Part shown: piece after piece, positions 9,776 through 18,727 of the stretch
How positions within the stretch are numbered: the first letter of the stretch is position 1
Layout of the letters: each line of letters opens with the position of its first letter
NCBI RefSeq assembly: GCF_000019665.1
Contig: NC_010794.1
Span: forward strand, 434,001 to 498,000
Direction of reading: 5' to 3'
Length of the DNA stretch: 64,000 bases
Origin: Methylacidiphilum infernorum V4
GTDB taxonomy: Bacteria > Verrucomicrobiota > Verrucomicrobiia > Methylacidiphilales > Methylacidiphilaceae
The notes under the pieces: model-generated
What the model saw: the letters and a program-made list of their open reading frames with translations, nothing else
Databases searched by the model: none
What the model was told of the DNA's origin: nothing
Made by a program: the position numbers and the translations under genes

Positions 9776-11230
9776 ATGAAATCGCAAGAAGCTTCTGATT
9801 CTGAAAATAATTTGCCCTCTTCAATGAAATCCGAAAATGAAGGGGTAAAGAATAGTCGTGAATATCCTGAACCTGAACAAAAAGAAGAAAATATGGAAAT
9901 GAGAAAATCTGTCCAAGAGGGGGAACTGCAATCAAAAAATAATGGTGTAGATGAACCCTTGGCAATGGGACCCGTCTTGGACTTAAGCAAGCTTCAACAG
10001 TTGTCTTTCTCCGATCTCCAGGTTAAAGCCGCCGAGTACCAGATTGAGAATCCTGGATTGATGAGAAAACATGAAGTGATCTTTGAAATTTTGCGCAGGA
10101 ATGCCCAGAGAAACGGGGCGATTTATGGAGGAGGGGTTCTCGAGATATTGCCCGAAGGTTATGGTTTTTTAAGGTCCGAGGCCTATAACTATTTTCCATG
10201 CCAGGAAGATGTTTACGTTTCTCCCGCCTTAATAAGAAAATTTGGGCTCAAAAAAGGCAATTTGGTATCCGGTCCTATCCGTCCGCCTAAAGAAAAGGAA
10301 AGGTATTTTTCCCTTCTCCAAGTTGAAAAAATAGAGAACGAGGAACCTGAAAAAATTCGGGGGAGGATCATTTTCGATAACTTAACCCCTATCTTTCCTA
10401 ACCGCCGGATTTTTCTTGAGGGGAAGTCCGGGGATCTTTCCATGCGGGTAATGGATCTGGTCACTCCCATTGGATTTGGGCAGAGGGGATTGATTGTTGC
10501 CCCTCCAAGAACGGGTAAAACCGTTTTAATCCAAAAAATTGCCAATGCGATTACCGAAAATCATCCTGATGCTCACCTGATCATACTTCTCGTTGACGAG
10601 AGACCCGAAGAAGTGACCGACATGGAAAGATCGGTGAGAGGAGAGGTGATCAGTTCGACCTTTGATGAAACTCCAGAAAGGCATGTCCAAGTTGCCGAAA
10701 TGGTCATAGAGAGAGCAAAGAGAATGGCCGAAAACAAGATTGACGTGGTCATTTTATTGGATTCTTTGACGAGGCTGGCCCGGGCTTACAATACGCTCCA
10801 ACCGCATAGCGGCAAGATCTTGACCGGCGGTGTCGATGCCAATGCCCTGCAGAAGCCGAGAAGGTTTTTTGCAACGGCCAGGAATCTTGAAGAAGGGGGC
10901 AGTGTAACCATAATTGCCACGGCGTTGATCGATACGGGCTCAAAAATGGATGACGTGATCTTTGAAGAGTTCAAGGGGACGGGGAACATGGAATTGCACC
11001 TTGACCGGGCGCTTGTGGATAAGAGAATTTATCCGGCCATTAATATTCCCAAATCCGGGACCCGCCGAGAAGAGCTTCTCTATCATCCCGACGAGCTGAT
11101 ACGCATTCATGTACTTCGTCGGGCGTTGTCCTCGGTTCCCCCCATCGAAGCCATGGAACTTCTACTCGAAAGATTGAAGAAAACAAAAAATAACGTGGAG
11201 TTTCTTCTTTCTATGAATCTGAAAGAGTAA
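9776..11230 (+). CDS. rho: Transcription termination factor Rho
   Basis: Hexameric RNA helicase for factor-dependent termination. After a charged, low-complexity N-terminal extension of about 65 residues come the Rho N-domain ([26 protein letters not shown]), the RNA-binding cold-shock-like domain ([21 protein letters not shown]), and the RecA-like motor. The motor has Walker [20 protein letters not shown], and the Q-loop/R-loop region [14 protein letters not shown]. The frame opens at 9731, but GAGGGAG precedes the ATG at 9776 at a proper distance, so I start there. The Glu/Asn-rich N-terminal insert is longer than in E. coli. Confidence 0.95.
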   Translation: MKSQEASDSENNLPSSMKSENEGVKNSREYPEPEQKEENMEMRKSVQEGELQSKNNGVDEPLAMGPVLDLSKLQQLSFSDLQVKAAEYQIENPGLMRKHEVIFEILRRNAQRNGAIYGGGVLEILPEGYGFLRSEAYNYFPCQEDVYVSPALIRKFGLKKGNLVSGPIRPPKEKERYFSLLQVEKIENEEPEKIRGRIIFDNLTPIFPNRRIFLEGKSGDLSMRVMDLVTPIGFGQRGLIVAPPRTGKTVLIQKIANAITENHPDAHLIILLVDERPEEVTDMERSVRGEVISSTFDETPERHVQVAEMVIERAKRMAENKIDVVILLDSLTRLARAYNTLQPHSGKILTGGVDANALQKPRRFFATARNLEEGGSVTIIATALIDTGSKMDDVIFEEFKGTGNMELHLDRALVDKRIYPAINIPKSGTRREELLYHPDELIRIHVLRRALSSVPPIEAMELLLERLKKTKNNVEFLLSMNLKE

Positions 11231-11544
11231 TCGAAATAGAGTTCCTGGCTCATTTACAAAAAACGGGCCGTAATCTGTCTTTGGGTTGGGAAAGGCTTTG
11301 TTGAACCGCGGAAGAATTTCAAAAAACTTGCAGGGCTGTTTTGTAAAAAAGTAAAGAGAAAAAAACAGGTTTTTTTTGTAGAAATTCCTTCATAGGATTT
11401 CCTTTTTCCAAACTTCAAAAAGGATTTTAGTTTCGTTCTCTACCCCAATCTCAAAGAGATCAGTCGGCAAGAGGGGGCAATCGCTTTTGAGCTTTTTGTT
11501 GATTTCTTCTGATGATCTGTCAAAGTTTTCTATAGTTTTTAGCC
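11231..11544. other. Intergenic gap between rho and ppa
   Basis: 314 bases with no recognisable gene on either strand. It contains poly-A and poly-T patches (around 11353-11380), but I see no convincing hairpin with a T-run and no strong -35/-10 pair. It presumably holds the rho 3' end and the ppa promoter. Confidence 0.5.
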
Positions 11545-12132
11545 ATGACCACTCCTTTTTCTAACCTGAGGAAGGGTGTTTTTCATCCCTGGCACGACGT
11601 CTCTCCGGGAGTGAAAGAACTGCCCTCTCAATTCCATGCCGTGATCGAAGTCTCCAGGGGAAGCTCAAACAAGTACGAATTGGATAAAGAAACAGGCCTT
11701 TTGCGGTTGGACCGCGTTCTTTATTCAGCGGTTTACTATCCGGCAAATTACGGGTTTATTCCCCGAACCCTGGCCGAAGATAACGATCCCCTTGATGTTT
11801 TAGTGCTGGGAGATGAGCCCGTCCTGCCGATGACCTTGGTTCATGCAAGAGCCATTGGACTGATGGTCATGGAAGATCAGGGACAGCTCGATCACAAGGT
11901 CGTGTGCGTACTCATGAGCGATCCCGAGTACAGCCAACTCAATGACATTCATGAGCTTCCCATCCATAAGCTTCGGGTGATACGTAGGTTTTTTGAAGAT
12001 TACAAGGCCCTTGAGCATAAAAAAGTCGTTGTTGAAGATTTCCTCCCTTCCAAGGAAGCTCTTCCCGTTATCGAGGAGTCCCTGGAGAGATATAACCGGT
12101 GGAGACAACAGCACTCCTCTCTCTTTGATTAA
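11545..12132 (+). CDS. ppa: Inorganic pyrophosphatase, family I
   Basis: Soluble Mg-dependent enzyme that hydrolyses pyrophosphate. The family I active-site blocks are present: VIEVSRGSSNKYELDKETG, VYYPANYGFIPRTLAEDNDPLDVLVLG (with the conserved D-x-D-P-x-D-x-x-V pattern), and the C-terminal HKKVVVEDFLPS. Length of 195 residues matches the bacterial hexameric form. It reads toward the mer genes but is separated from them by a recognisable MerR-type promoter, so it is probably a separate unit. Confidence 0.94.
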   Translation: MTTPFSNLRKGVFHPWHDVSPGVKELPSQFHAVIEVSRGSSNKYELDKETGLLRLDRVLYSAVYYPANYGFIPRTLAEDNDPLDVLVLGDEPVLPMTLVHARAIGLMVMEDQGQLDHKVVCVLMSDPEYSQLNDIHELPIHKLRVIRRFFEDYKALEHKKVVVEDFLPSKEALPVIEESLERYNRWRQQHSSLFD

Positions 12133-12159
12133 TATTTGAAAAGCAAGGAATGATTTTTT

Positions 12160-12191
12160 TTGACCCTGTACTTTAGTTTAGGGTTTATATT
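12160..12191 (+). promoter_or_regulatory. MerR-type promoter/operator upstream of merR
   Basis: A -35 box TTGACC (12160-12165) and a -10 box TATATT (12186-12191) are 20 bases apart, longer than the normal 17 and typical of MerR-activated promoters. Between and over the boxes lies a dyad: ACCCT..ACT..AGT..AGGGT across 12163-12184. MerR proteins bind such dyads and untwist the long spacer when metal is bound. This is a direct sequence match to the known architecture. It would drive merR and the merT fusion. Confidence 0.8.
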
Positions 12192-12197
12192 TTCTTT

Positions 12198-12617
12198 GTG
12201 GGAGAAAAGACCAACAATAAACCTTTGACAATCGGGCAGGTTGCTCGGCTGTCGGCTGTCGGGGTTGAAACTATTCGGTTTTATGAACGCAGGGGACTTC
12301 TTCACAAGCCCATGCGCTCCCCCTCCGGGTATCGCCTTTACGATCATAAGGCGGTCATAACGATAAATTTTATTAAGCGGGCCCAAGCCTTGGGATGGTC
12401 CCTGCGGGAGATCAAGGAACTTCTTTATTTACCCAAGGAAAGGGGCTGTGAAAAGATAAACTTGAAAATTCGGGCGAAGATCGAAGAACTGGATAACAAG
12501 ATCTGTGACCTGCAGAGGATAAAACGGATGCTCAAGCAACTGGCTACCTACTGCAAAGGGAACAGGCAAGGAGAAGATTGTCCTCTTCTTATGACTTTAA
12601 TGGAGAATGACCTATGA
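12198..12617 (+). CDS. merR: MerR-family metal-responsive regulator
   Basis: 139-residue regulator with the N-terminal winged helix (LTIGQVARLSAVGVETIRFYERRGLL, then SGYRLYDHKAV) and a long dimerisation helix. Cysteines suitable for Hg(II) lie at RGCEKI, in TYCKGNR and in EDCPLLM; three Cys in the C-terminal half are what mercury-type MerR uses. Placement before a MerT homologue supports mercury. The start is GTG at 12198, only about 7 bases after the -10 box, so the message would be nearly leaderless. A TTG at 12231 is an alternative start. It overlaps the next gene by four bases (ATGA). Confidence 0.85.
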   Translation: MGEKTNNKPLTIGQVARLSAVGVETIRFYERRGLLHKPMRSPSGYRLYDHKAVITINFIKRAQALGWSLREIKELLYLPKERGCEKINLKIRAKIEELDNKICDLQRIKRMLKQLATYCKGNRQGEDCPLLMTLMENDL

Positions 12618-13213
12618 AAAGCACGAGGCTTGGGATTCTCTCCCTTATTCTGGCTTCGAGTTGTTGTGCAGGCCCTCTTCTTTTGGCAGCACTAGGACTG
12701 GGGGCAGGCTCAGCTTTTTTCGGCAAATTTCACTGGGTTTTTTTGATAGGGGGAGCCGTGTTGCTCCTTTGGGCATGGAAGCGGTATTGGTTTGAGCAAA
12801 AGAGTTGTAAATGTGAGACCAAGAAAGAGGAAACTCATCGGTCCCAGCTCATCACCCTCCAACTCTCTACGGTGTTTTTCCTCTTCTTTCTTGCCATGAA
12901 CGTTTTCCCTTACGTTTTTGACCTGAAAGGATCGGAACAAAGCCTGCCTGCAGCGGCGCTCTCTCAGGGCAGCCTGGTGGCTAAAATCCCCATCGGAGGG
13001 ATGAGTTGCGCCAGCTGCGAGTTGGAAATAAGCCACTCCCTTAAAAAGATCAAGGGAATAAAATGGGTGAAGGTGAGCTTTCCTTCCAAGGAGGCTACGG
13101 TGATTTACGATCCAAAAGAGGTAGAGATGGCCAGGATCCTTTCTGCGATTCGCGAAAGCGGTTATGAACCGGGCAGCCCTCGACTCTTCAAGCAACCTGT
13201 AGATGCCCACTAG
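12614..13213 (+). CDS. merT: MerT-MerP fusion mercury transporter
   Basis: 199-residue inner-membrane protein. Residues 1-65 carry two membrane helices with the MerT vicinal pair SSCCAGP in the first and a Cys-x-Cys (KSCKCE) in the following cytoplasmic loop. A third hydrophobic segment follows (STVFFLFFLAMNVFPYVF). The C-terminal 70 residues are a heavy-metal-associated domain with GMSCASCE, equivalent to the separate periplasmic MerP. The protein thus combines Hg(II) capture and import in one chain, feeding MerA. It is translationally coupled to merR. MerT-HMA fusions are known in other bacteria. Confidence 0.88.
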   Translation: MKSTRLGILSLILASSCCAGPLLLAALGLGAGSAFFGKFHWVFLIGGAVLLLWAWKRYWFEQKSCKCETKKEETHRSQLITLQLSTVFFLFFLAMNVFPYVFDLKGSEQSLPAAALSQGSLVAKIPIGGMSCASCELEISHSLKKIKGIKWVKVSFPSKEATVIYDPKEVEMARILSAIRESGYEPGSPRLFKQPVDAH

Positions 13214-13237
13214 AAACTCATTTTCAAGAACAAGCGG

Positions 13238-14890
13238 TCAGGTGGCACAACAGGAAAGCCTTCCAACGTCTTTTTTGAAGGTTAGCGCGGCAAGCTTGAA
13301 GGCTTCAGCCATGGTCAAGTAGGGATGCAAAGCTTCGATAATATCCTGGTAGGTTAAACCATGCCGGAGGGCTAATACGGCTTCCTCGATAACATCACCC
13401 GCTGCCGCGGCCAATACGTGTGCTCCTATGAGCCTGCCTGTTTTCTCCTCGGCGACGAGTTTGACTAAGCCTCGGCTATCCAGGGAGACGATCGCCTTGG
13501 GTACTTCTTGAATAGGCAATAGGGCGACAATGGTGGAATATCCCGCTTCTTTTGCTTGATCTTCGGTCAGCCCCACGCTGGCGATTTGGGGATCGGTGAA
13601 GGTCACGCGGGGAAGAGAAGAAAGATCGATAGCCCGATTCTTTCCGCTAATAGCGTTTTCTGCGGCAACTCCCCCTGTATAAGCGGATACGTAGACGAAC
13701 TGGGGCAGGCTTGCGCAATCTCCGGCAGCATAAATCTCCGGATTTGTCGTCCTTAGGAACTCATCAACGAGGATTGCTCCCCGGTTTGTGACTTTTACGC
13801 CCACTTCCTCAAGTCCAAGGCCATTTGTGTTGGCGACTCGACCCGTCGCCGCAAGAATCTGCTCGACCTCCATCTCGATGACTTTACCCTCTTTTTGAAC
13901 GGAGAGCCGCTTATGCTTGCTTCCCTTTTTTTCGACCTGGAGGATTTGAGTGTGGGTAAAAATTTCAATCCCCTCCTCTTCAAGGTAACGATGCAGGCTA
14001 TCCCGGATCTCCGGCTCTTCTGCCATAGCTATGGCGGGTAAAGCTTCAAGCAGGACAACCTTGACTCCAAATCGACTGAACATCTGTCCAAGTTCAAGTC
14101 CAATGGCTCCAGCACCGATTACAGCAAGGGAAGCGGGAAGGGTTTTTAAGTCTAGGGCAGTTGTACTATCCAGGCAGCCTGTCTCCTTGAGACCGGGAAC
14201 CGGGGGTATGGAGGGTGAAGAACCCGTGGCGATGAGAATCTTCCTTGAACTGTAAGATTTATCACCGACGATTACCCGGTTCCCTTGTGCCAGTCTTGCT
14301 TTACCCCGGATGAGGGAAATTTGAGGATAGACATCCAGAAGATGGATGTATTTAGATTGGCGCAAGGAGTTGACGAGCTTTTCTTTTTGATCAACGAGCT
14401 CTTTCCAGTTCAAGGATAGGGGGGCGGCTTTCAAGCCAGCGAACCGGGGATGGGATGCCCAGTGATAGATTTCTGCGGCTCGAATCAAGAACTTGGAGGG
14501 GATACACCCTACATTGACACATGTTCCCCCGATGGTTGATTCTTCCACGATCCCAATGTTTGCACCGAGCTCGGCAGCTTTTATAGCGGCGGCAAAAGCG
14601 GCCGATCCTCCTCCAATGATCAAAAGATCATAATCTTTTTTTTCTCTCTCTTTTATGGATTCGAAGGGTTCTTGTCCGGTGACGGTTCCACGGTAACCGG
14701 ACCGTTCAATCCCTTTGAGAATGTCATCTATATTCAAATTCTCATCGATGACTAGGGTTCCTTTCTTTGTGCGCCAATCGGGAATATCCACTTCTTCCAC
14801 TCCCTCTATGTTCCCCAAGGCTTCTTTGAGACGGCGTGCACAATCAGCACAATGCATTCCTTCAATCTGTACTATAATACGTTTGCTCAT
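13238..14890 (-). CDS. merA: Mercuric reductase MerA
   Basis: Flavoprotein that reduces Hg(II) to volatile Hg(0) with NADPH. An N-terminal HMA domain carries GMHCADC at 11-17. The FAD site is GGGSAAFAAAIKAAELG, the redox disulfide is GTCVNVGCIPS, the NADPH site is VIGAGAIGLELGQMF, and the C-terminal vicinal pair CC at 547-548 hands Hg(II) to the active site. All residues that separate MerA from lipoamide dehydrogenase are present. The gene is convergent with merRT, with a 24-base gap, and has its own MerR-type operator upstream. Length is 550 residues. Confidence 0.95.
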   Translation of the reverse strand: MSKRIIVQIEGMHCADCARRLKEALGNIEGVEEVDIPDWRTKKGTLVIDENLNIDDILKGIERSGYRGTVTGQEPFESIKEREKKDYDLLIIGGGSAAFAAAIKAAELGANIGIVEESTIGGTCVNVGCIPSKFLIRAAEIYHWASHPRFAGLKAAPLSLNWKELVDQKEKLVNSLRQSKYIHLLDVYPQISLIRGKARLAQGNRVIVGDKSYSSRKILIATGSSPSIPPVPGLKETGCLDSTTALDLKTLPASLAVIGAGAIGLELGQMFSRFGVKVVLLEALPAIAMAEEPEIRDSLHRYLEEEGIEIFTHTQILQVEKKGSKHKRLSVQKEGKVIEMEVEQILAATGRVANTNGLGLEEVGVKVTNRGAILVDEFLRTTNPEIYAAGDCASLPQFVYVSAYTGGVAAENAISGKNRAIDLSSLPRVTFTDPQIASVGLTEDQAKEAGYSTIVALLPIQEVPKAIVSLDSRGLVKLVAEEKTGRLIGAHVLAAAAGDVIEEAVLALRHGLTYQDIIEALHPYLTMAEAFKLAALTFKKDVGRLSCCAT

Positions 14891-14932
14891 ATCTTTTCCT
14901 CGTTGCCAGGCTTGGTTTTCCTTTTTTAGATT

Positions 14933-14964
14933 AATCTAAAGCCTTGACCATGCTACAGGGTCAA
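14933..14964 (-). promoter_or_regulatory. MerR-type promoter/operator upstream of merA
   Basis: On the minus strand a -35 TTGACC (14959-14964) is followed after 20 bases by TAGATT (14933-14938). The first 11 bases, TTGACCCTGTA, are identical to those of the merR promoter. TTGACC and GGTCAA form an exact inverted repeat spaced by 9 bases (14944-14964). A separate perfect 16-base palindrome, TTTAGATTAATCTAAA, covers the -10 (14925-14940). The shared half-site suggests that the same MerR controls both transcripts. Confidence 0.72.
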
Positions 14965-15017
14965 CCTCTTTATTGAGCCGATTATCCCGGGAAAGGCTGT
15001 GAAAAAAAAACTTCCTG

Positions 15018-15033
15018 TGTGAGTTTTATCACA
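15018..15033 (+). promoter_or_regulatory. NifA upstream activator site of nifB
   Basis: Exact TGT-N10-ACA (TGT 15018-15020, ACA 15031-15033), the consensus NifA binding site. It is about 120 bases before the sigma-54 element of nifB, a usual distance for activation by DNA looping. Confidence 0.7.
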
Positions 15034-15154
15034 ACCTTCACAAGAGGTTTTGTATCGATTCCGACAAGAATATTTCCCCGGGGCAAGCTTTATTCCAGAT
15101 CGTGACACGGCTCAAAATGGAGGAATGAAAGCCTTCCACAAGGACAATGCCCTG

Positions 15155-15171
15155 TTGGCATATCTTTTGCT
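15155..15171 (+). promoter_or_regulatory. Sigma-54 promoter of nifB operon
   Basis: TTGGCATATCTTTTGCT has GG at -24 and GC at -12 separated by 10 bases, matching the RpoN consensus. The nifB start codon lies about 37 bases downstream and a ribosome site AGGAGGT precedes it. An exact NifA site lies upstream. Confidence 0.85.
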
Positions 15172-15208
15172 CAAACTTATCCAGAAAATCACAACAAGGA
15201 GGTAGTCG

Positions 15209-16780
15209 ATGACCGCTGCTTTGACCGAGGTTGCAAAACCGAAAAATTTTCAGCGTTTAAAAACCCTTGGCTTATCCGTGACTTCCTTGGTTCAGCATCA
15301 AGGATGCGGTTCAAAAGGAGGCAGCGGAAAATCCAGTTGTGGATCGGGAGCAGGCGCTGGAGATCTACCCGAAGAAATATGGGAAAAAGTCAAAAATCAT
15401 CCCTGTTATAGTGAAGAAGCCCACCATTATTATGCCCGTATGCATGTAGCGGTGGCCCCAGCTTGCAATATCCAGTGTAATTATTGTAACAGGAAGTACG
15501 ACTGTGCGAACGAGAGCAGACCTGGAGTTGTAAGTGAAAGGCTTACCCCGGAAGAAGCAGCAAACAAGGTTTTAGCCGTGGCCTCTCTTATACCCCAGAT
15601 GACCGTCCTTGGAATAGCCGGTCCGGGCGATCCCCTGGCTAATCCGGACAAAACATTTAAGACCTTTGAACTTGTAGCCAAGAAAGCTCCGGACATAAAA
15701 CTATGCCTTTCTACCAATGGACTGGCTCTTCCTGATTATGTCAAGCGCATCAAAGAGTTTAACGTCGATCATGTGACGATTACCATCAACATGATAGAGC
15801 CCGAGGTGGGAGAAAAGATCTATCCCTGGGTTTTTTACAAGCATAAAAGGTACAAGGGCAAAGAGGCGGCAAGAATTCTCTCCGAAAGACAACTTGAAGG
15901 CTTGGAAATGCTGACCTCCGAGAAGATTCTTTGCAAGATCAATTCTGTAATGATTCCGGGAATAAACGATGAGCATCTTGTAGAAGTCAACAAGGCTGTA
16001 AAGTCAAGGGGGGCTTTCCTGCACAATATCATGCCGCTGATTTCTGCACCGGAACATGGGACTTATTTTGGATTAACAGGGCAAAGAGGCCCGACCGCCC
16101 AGGAGTTGAAAGCCTTACAGGATAAGTGCGAAGGGCAGATGAATATGATGAGACATTGTAGGCAGTGTCGTGCTGATGCGGTCGGGTTGCTTGGAGAAGA
16201 TCGAAGTAGTGAATTTACCAAGGAAAAACTTTCTGCAATCGAGTTGAACTATAACCTGGAGGCCAGGAATGCTTACAAGAGTCAAGTCGAGCTTGAAAGA
16301 CAGAAGAGGCTGGCTGAAAGGCAGCGGCAGTTACAAGAAGTAGCCAAAGAAAACAGCGATTTGAAAATTTTGGTTGCTGTAGCGACGAAGGGTGGAGGGA
16401 AAATCAACGAGCATTTTGGCCATGCCAAGGAATTCCAGGTCTACGAGGTGAGTACAAAAGGGTCGAAATTTATTGGACACCGTCGAGTCGATCTCTATTG
16501 CCAGGGAGGGTATGGAGAAGACGATGCTCTTGAGACCGTCATTCGGGCTATAAGAGATTGCGTAGCCGTATTCGTGGCAAAAATAGGGGCCTGCCCCAAA
16601 GAAGCATTAGAGAAAGCCGGAATCGAACCCATTGATCAATTTGCTTTCGAATACATTGAGAAAGCCGCCTTGAGCTATTTCAAGGATTATCTTCGGAGGG
16701 TGAGTGAAGGGTTGGTCGATCCAACGAAAAAGGGAGACGCCTTGATTCGCCAAGGAGCTTTGATTGCTCAGAATGGATAG
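15209..16780 (+). CDS. nifB: Nitrogenase cofactor biosynthesis protein NifB
   Basis: Radical-SAM enzyme that fuses 4Fe-4S units and inserts carbide to make NifB-co, the core of FeMo-co. The N-terminal [16 protein letters not shown] is a flexible segment. The radical-SAM motif has Cys 86, 90 and 93 (ACNIQCNYC), with [10 protein letters not shown] after it. [16 protein letters not shown] is the typical end of the catalytic part. A charged linker leads to a C-terminal NifX-like domain (from about 395: [22 protein letters not shown]), which binds the cofactor. 523 residues is the normal length for proteobacterial-type fused NifB. It is first in a sigma-54 operon. Confidence 0.97.
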   Translation: MTAALTEVAKPKNFQRLKTLGLSVTSLVQHQGCGSKGGSGKSSCGSGAGAGDLPEEIWEKVKNHPCYSEEAHHYYARMHVAVAPACNIQCNYCNRKYDCANESRPGVVSERLTPEEAANKVLAVASLIPQMTVLGIAGPGDPLANPDKTFKTFELVAKKAPDIKLCLSTNGLALPDYVKRIKEFNVDHVTITINMIEPEVGEKIYPWVFYKHKRYKGKEAARILSERQLEGLEMLTSEKILCKINSVMIPGINDEHLVEVNKAVKSRGAFLHNIMPLISAPEHGTYFGLTGQRGPTAQELKALQDKCEGQMNMMRHCRQCRADAVGLLGEDRSSEFTKEKLSAIELNYNLEARNAYKSQVELERQKRLAERQRQLQEVAKENSDLKILVAVATKGGGKINEHFGHAKEFQVYEVSTKGSKFIGHRRVDLYCQGGYGEDDALETVIRAIRDCVAVFVAKIGACPKEALEKAGIEPIDQFAFEYIEKAALSYFKDYLRRVSEGLVDPTKKGDALIRQGALIAQNG

Positions 16781-16820
16781 AGAAAAGACAAAGAGAACAG
16801 CATGAAAAGGAGAAAACTCT

Positions 16821-17045
16821 ATGGCTTATAAAATTGTGGCATCCCAATGCACGGGGTGTTCGGCATGTGAACCCGAGTGCCCCAATGGGGCAATATATGA
16901 AAAGGATGGTATCTTTGCCATCAATCCGGATAAATGCACGGAATGTATCGGCTTTTACGATGAACCCCAATGTGTATCCGTCTGTCCGGTGGATAACACC
17001 TGCATAATCGATAAAAGCCGACCCCGGTATAAAGCTAAAAATTAA
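16821..17045 (+). CDS. fdxN: 2[4Fe-4S] ferredoxin, FdxN type
   Basis: 74-residue bacterial ferredoxin with one [12 protein letters not shown] cluster motif and a second C-x2-C-x(n)-C-x3-C motif interrupted by a short loop ([18 protein letters not shown]), the pattern of the nif-linked FdxN/YfhL group. In nif regions this protein is thought to donate electrons to NifB or nitrogenase. GGAG lies before the ATG. It is 40 bases after nifB and 2 bases before the next gene, so it is co-transcribed. Confidence 0.9.
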   Translation: MAYKIVASQCTGCSACEPECPNGAIYEKDGIFAINPDKCTECIGFYDEPQCVSVCPVDNTCIIDKSRPRYKAKN

Positions 17046-17047
17046 CC

Positions 17048-17380
17048 ATGAAAATTGCTATTACACCTAATGCCAAAGGTTTTATTAGCCGGATGATTCG
17101 GATGTGTGGGGGGAGTAAAAATGCGGGGATGAGGTTAACCGTAGGAGAAGGAGGTTGTTCGGGGTTAAATACGGAATTCAGCGTCGAAGAAAAACCGTGG
17201 GAAGGGGACCTGGTGTGGGAGGATGGGATTAAGCTCTTTATTCCTCAAGAATGTGCTCCTTATTTTGATGATGCCATTATCCATTTTGTGGAAACTCCCA
17301 TGGAAACGCGCCTTATTGTTTTATCTGGGAAAAGAGCACAAAACTCCTGTGGCTGTTCTTCTTCTCCACAAACAGGATAA
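17048..17380 (+). CDS. A-type Fe-S carrier (HesB/IscA-like), nif-linked
   Basis: 110-residue IscA-family protein. The three ligand cysteines are present: GEGGCSGLNTEF and the C-terminal SCGC. The rest is divergent from IscA, with a basic N-terminal stretch (ISRMIRMCGGSKNAG). Members next to nifB are found in several diazotrophs and are believed to help supply or scaffold Fe-S clusters for NifB; that role is inference from position. It starts 2 bases after the ferredoxin stop. Confidence 0.82.
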   Translation: MKIAITPNAKGFISRMIRMCGGSKNAGMRLTVGEGGCSGLNTEFSVEEKPWEGDLVWEDGIKLFIPQECAPYFDDAIIHFVETPMETRLIVLSGKRAQNSCGCSSSPQTG

Positions 17381-17396
17381 AAACGATTGCTCGGAT

Positions 17397-17912
17397 ATGA
17401 ATAGGACAATGTCCAACGAGATAGATACCTATGGGATTCCAGAAGATTATTGGGGAGCTTTGGATCCAGAAGCGGAAGAAGAACTTAAAAAAGCCTCTTT
17501 ATCTTATCCCGATAAAAGAAAAGTTCTTTACCATTTAAGCAGGGCCTTTGAGAAAGCGGGAGCACATATGACCGTCCTTATTGGGATGTATCGGTTTTAC
17601 TTCTATCAGAGCGATCTTCAGAAATCCCTTTACTGGGGAAAGCGGTGTGTTGCCCAGGCGGCAAAAAAATTGGGTATCAGCGAAAACTGGGAAAAATTGA
17701 CCGAAGAACATCGCAATAGATTAAGAAAGGAAGAAAGTCCGCTTGTCGACCTCTATCTTAGGGCTTTTCATGCCGTTGCCTATCTGCTGGGCCGTTTAGG
17801 AAAAAAAGAGGAAGCTTTGAAAATGCTGGAGTTGCTCTGCCAAATCGATGAGTCAAAGCAACTTGGTGCCGAGAGACTGGTAGGAATATTGATGGCGGAG
17901 GAAAACTCATGA
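17397..17912 (+). CDS. TPR-like protein of nif operon, function unknown
   Basis: 171-residue, mainly helical protein. Helix pairs such as KRKVLYHLSRAFEKAGAHMTVLIGMYRFYFYQSDLQKSLYWGKRCV and YLRAFHAVAYLLGRLGKKEEALKMLELLC resemble degenerate tetratricopeptide repeats, which usually bind partner proteins. I do not recognise a named family. The open frame extends upstream inside the Fe-S carrier gene, but the first ATG after that gene (17397; a second ATG is at 17409) is the likely start. It overlaps the LRV gene by four bases, which suggests coupled translation and a joint role. Confidence 0.7.
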   Translation: MNRTMSNEIDTYGIPEDYWGALDPEAEEELKKASLSYPDKRKVLYHLSRAFEKAGAHMTVLIGMYRFYFYQSDLQKSLYWGKRCVAQAAKKLGISENWEKLTEEHRNRLRKEESPLVDLYLRAFHAVAYLLGRLGKKEEALKMLELLCQIDESKQLGAERLVGILMAEENS

Positions 17913-18727
17913 AAGATCTTTCAAAAGAATGCTTGGATTGGGAGGGCCTGCCGGTTAACTGTGCAAGCTGTCCCCACAAGGAGTTGGAACTCAAAGGGAA
18001 ATGTCGCATGGGAGAAGCTTGTGTGCAGGATAGGTATGCAAAAAGAATAGAAAGGTTTTTCGAATGCAATCCCACCCTTGCGATCAACTATATCACCCAT
18101 CCTTATTTTGAGATCCGTGCTATTGCATTGAGGTATGTTGACGGTCATCACCAGATTCGTCTTTCCATGGATCCCGATGAAACGGTCCGGATGAGCGCGG
18201 CTTATTATGTCCCTCGGAAATTTCTTTTGCGGATGCGCTTTGATGAAAGTCGTGAAGTGCGGATAAGAGCGGCAGGTTTGCTTGAAGGGTTGGATCTTGT
18301 CCCCATGCTGATCGATCCCGATTACTACGTTAGAATCCTCGTGGCAAGAAAAATCCCCTTGGAGTGGTTGATCTTCATGGTATCTGATCCCGAGCCGGCC
18401 GTGCGCATAGAGGTAGCTAAAAGGGTAGGAGATGAGGGATTGATCATGCTTGCCAATGACCTGGACGAAGAGGTCCGGCTGACGGTCGTATCTCGATTGG
18501 ATACGAAGGAGTTAAACCGGTTTATAAACGATCCGAGCTGGAAGGTAAGGTTTGAAGTGGTTCGAAGAATCAATCCGAAATATCTTGGTCTCTTTTGTCA
18601 AGACCAGGATTCTTTTGTAAGAGAATTTGCCAAGATTCGAATGGAAGAGCAGTGGGGTTCGGCCTCATCGAATGGTTCCACAAAAGAATGGGAAAAAAAG
18701 AGTAACGATGAGAGAAAAGGATGTTAA
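17909..18727 (+). CDS. LRV 4Fe-4S leucine-rich-variant protein
   Basis: 272-residue protein like the Azotobacter vinelandii LRV protein of the nif region. The N-terminus has a 4Fe-4S binding module (CASCPHKELELKGKCRMGEAC, then CNPT). About eight helical repeats of roughly 24 residues follow, each with a DPD/DPS turn (MDPDETVRMSAAYYVP, IDPDYYVRILVARKI, SDPEPAVRIEVAKRV). The superhelix probably binds a protein partner, with the cluster at one end; function in nitrogen fixation is unproven. The end overlaps nifZ by 20 bases. Confidence 0.85.
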   Translation: MKDLSKECLDWEGLPVNCASCPHKELELKGKCRMGEACVQDRYAKRIERFFECNPTLAINYITHPYFEIRAIALRYVDGHHQIRLSMDPDETVRMSAAYYVPRKFLLRMRFDESREVRIRAAGLLEGLDLVPMLIDPDYYVRILVARKIPLEWLIFMVSDPEPAVRIEVAKRVGDEGLIMLANDLDEEVRLTVVSRLDTKELNRFINDPSWKVRFEVVRRINPKYLGLFCQDQDSFVREFAKIRMEEQWGSASSNGSTKEWEKKSNDERKGC

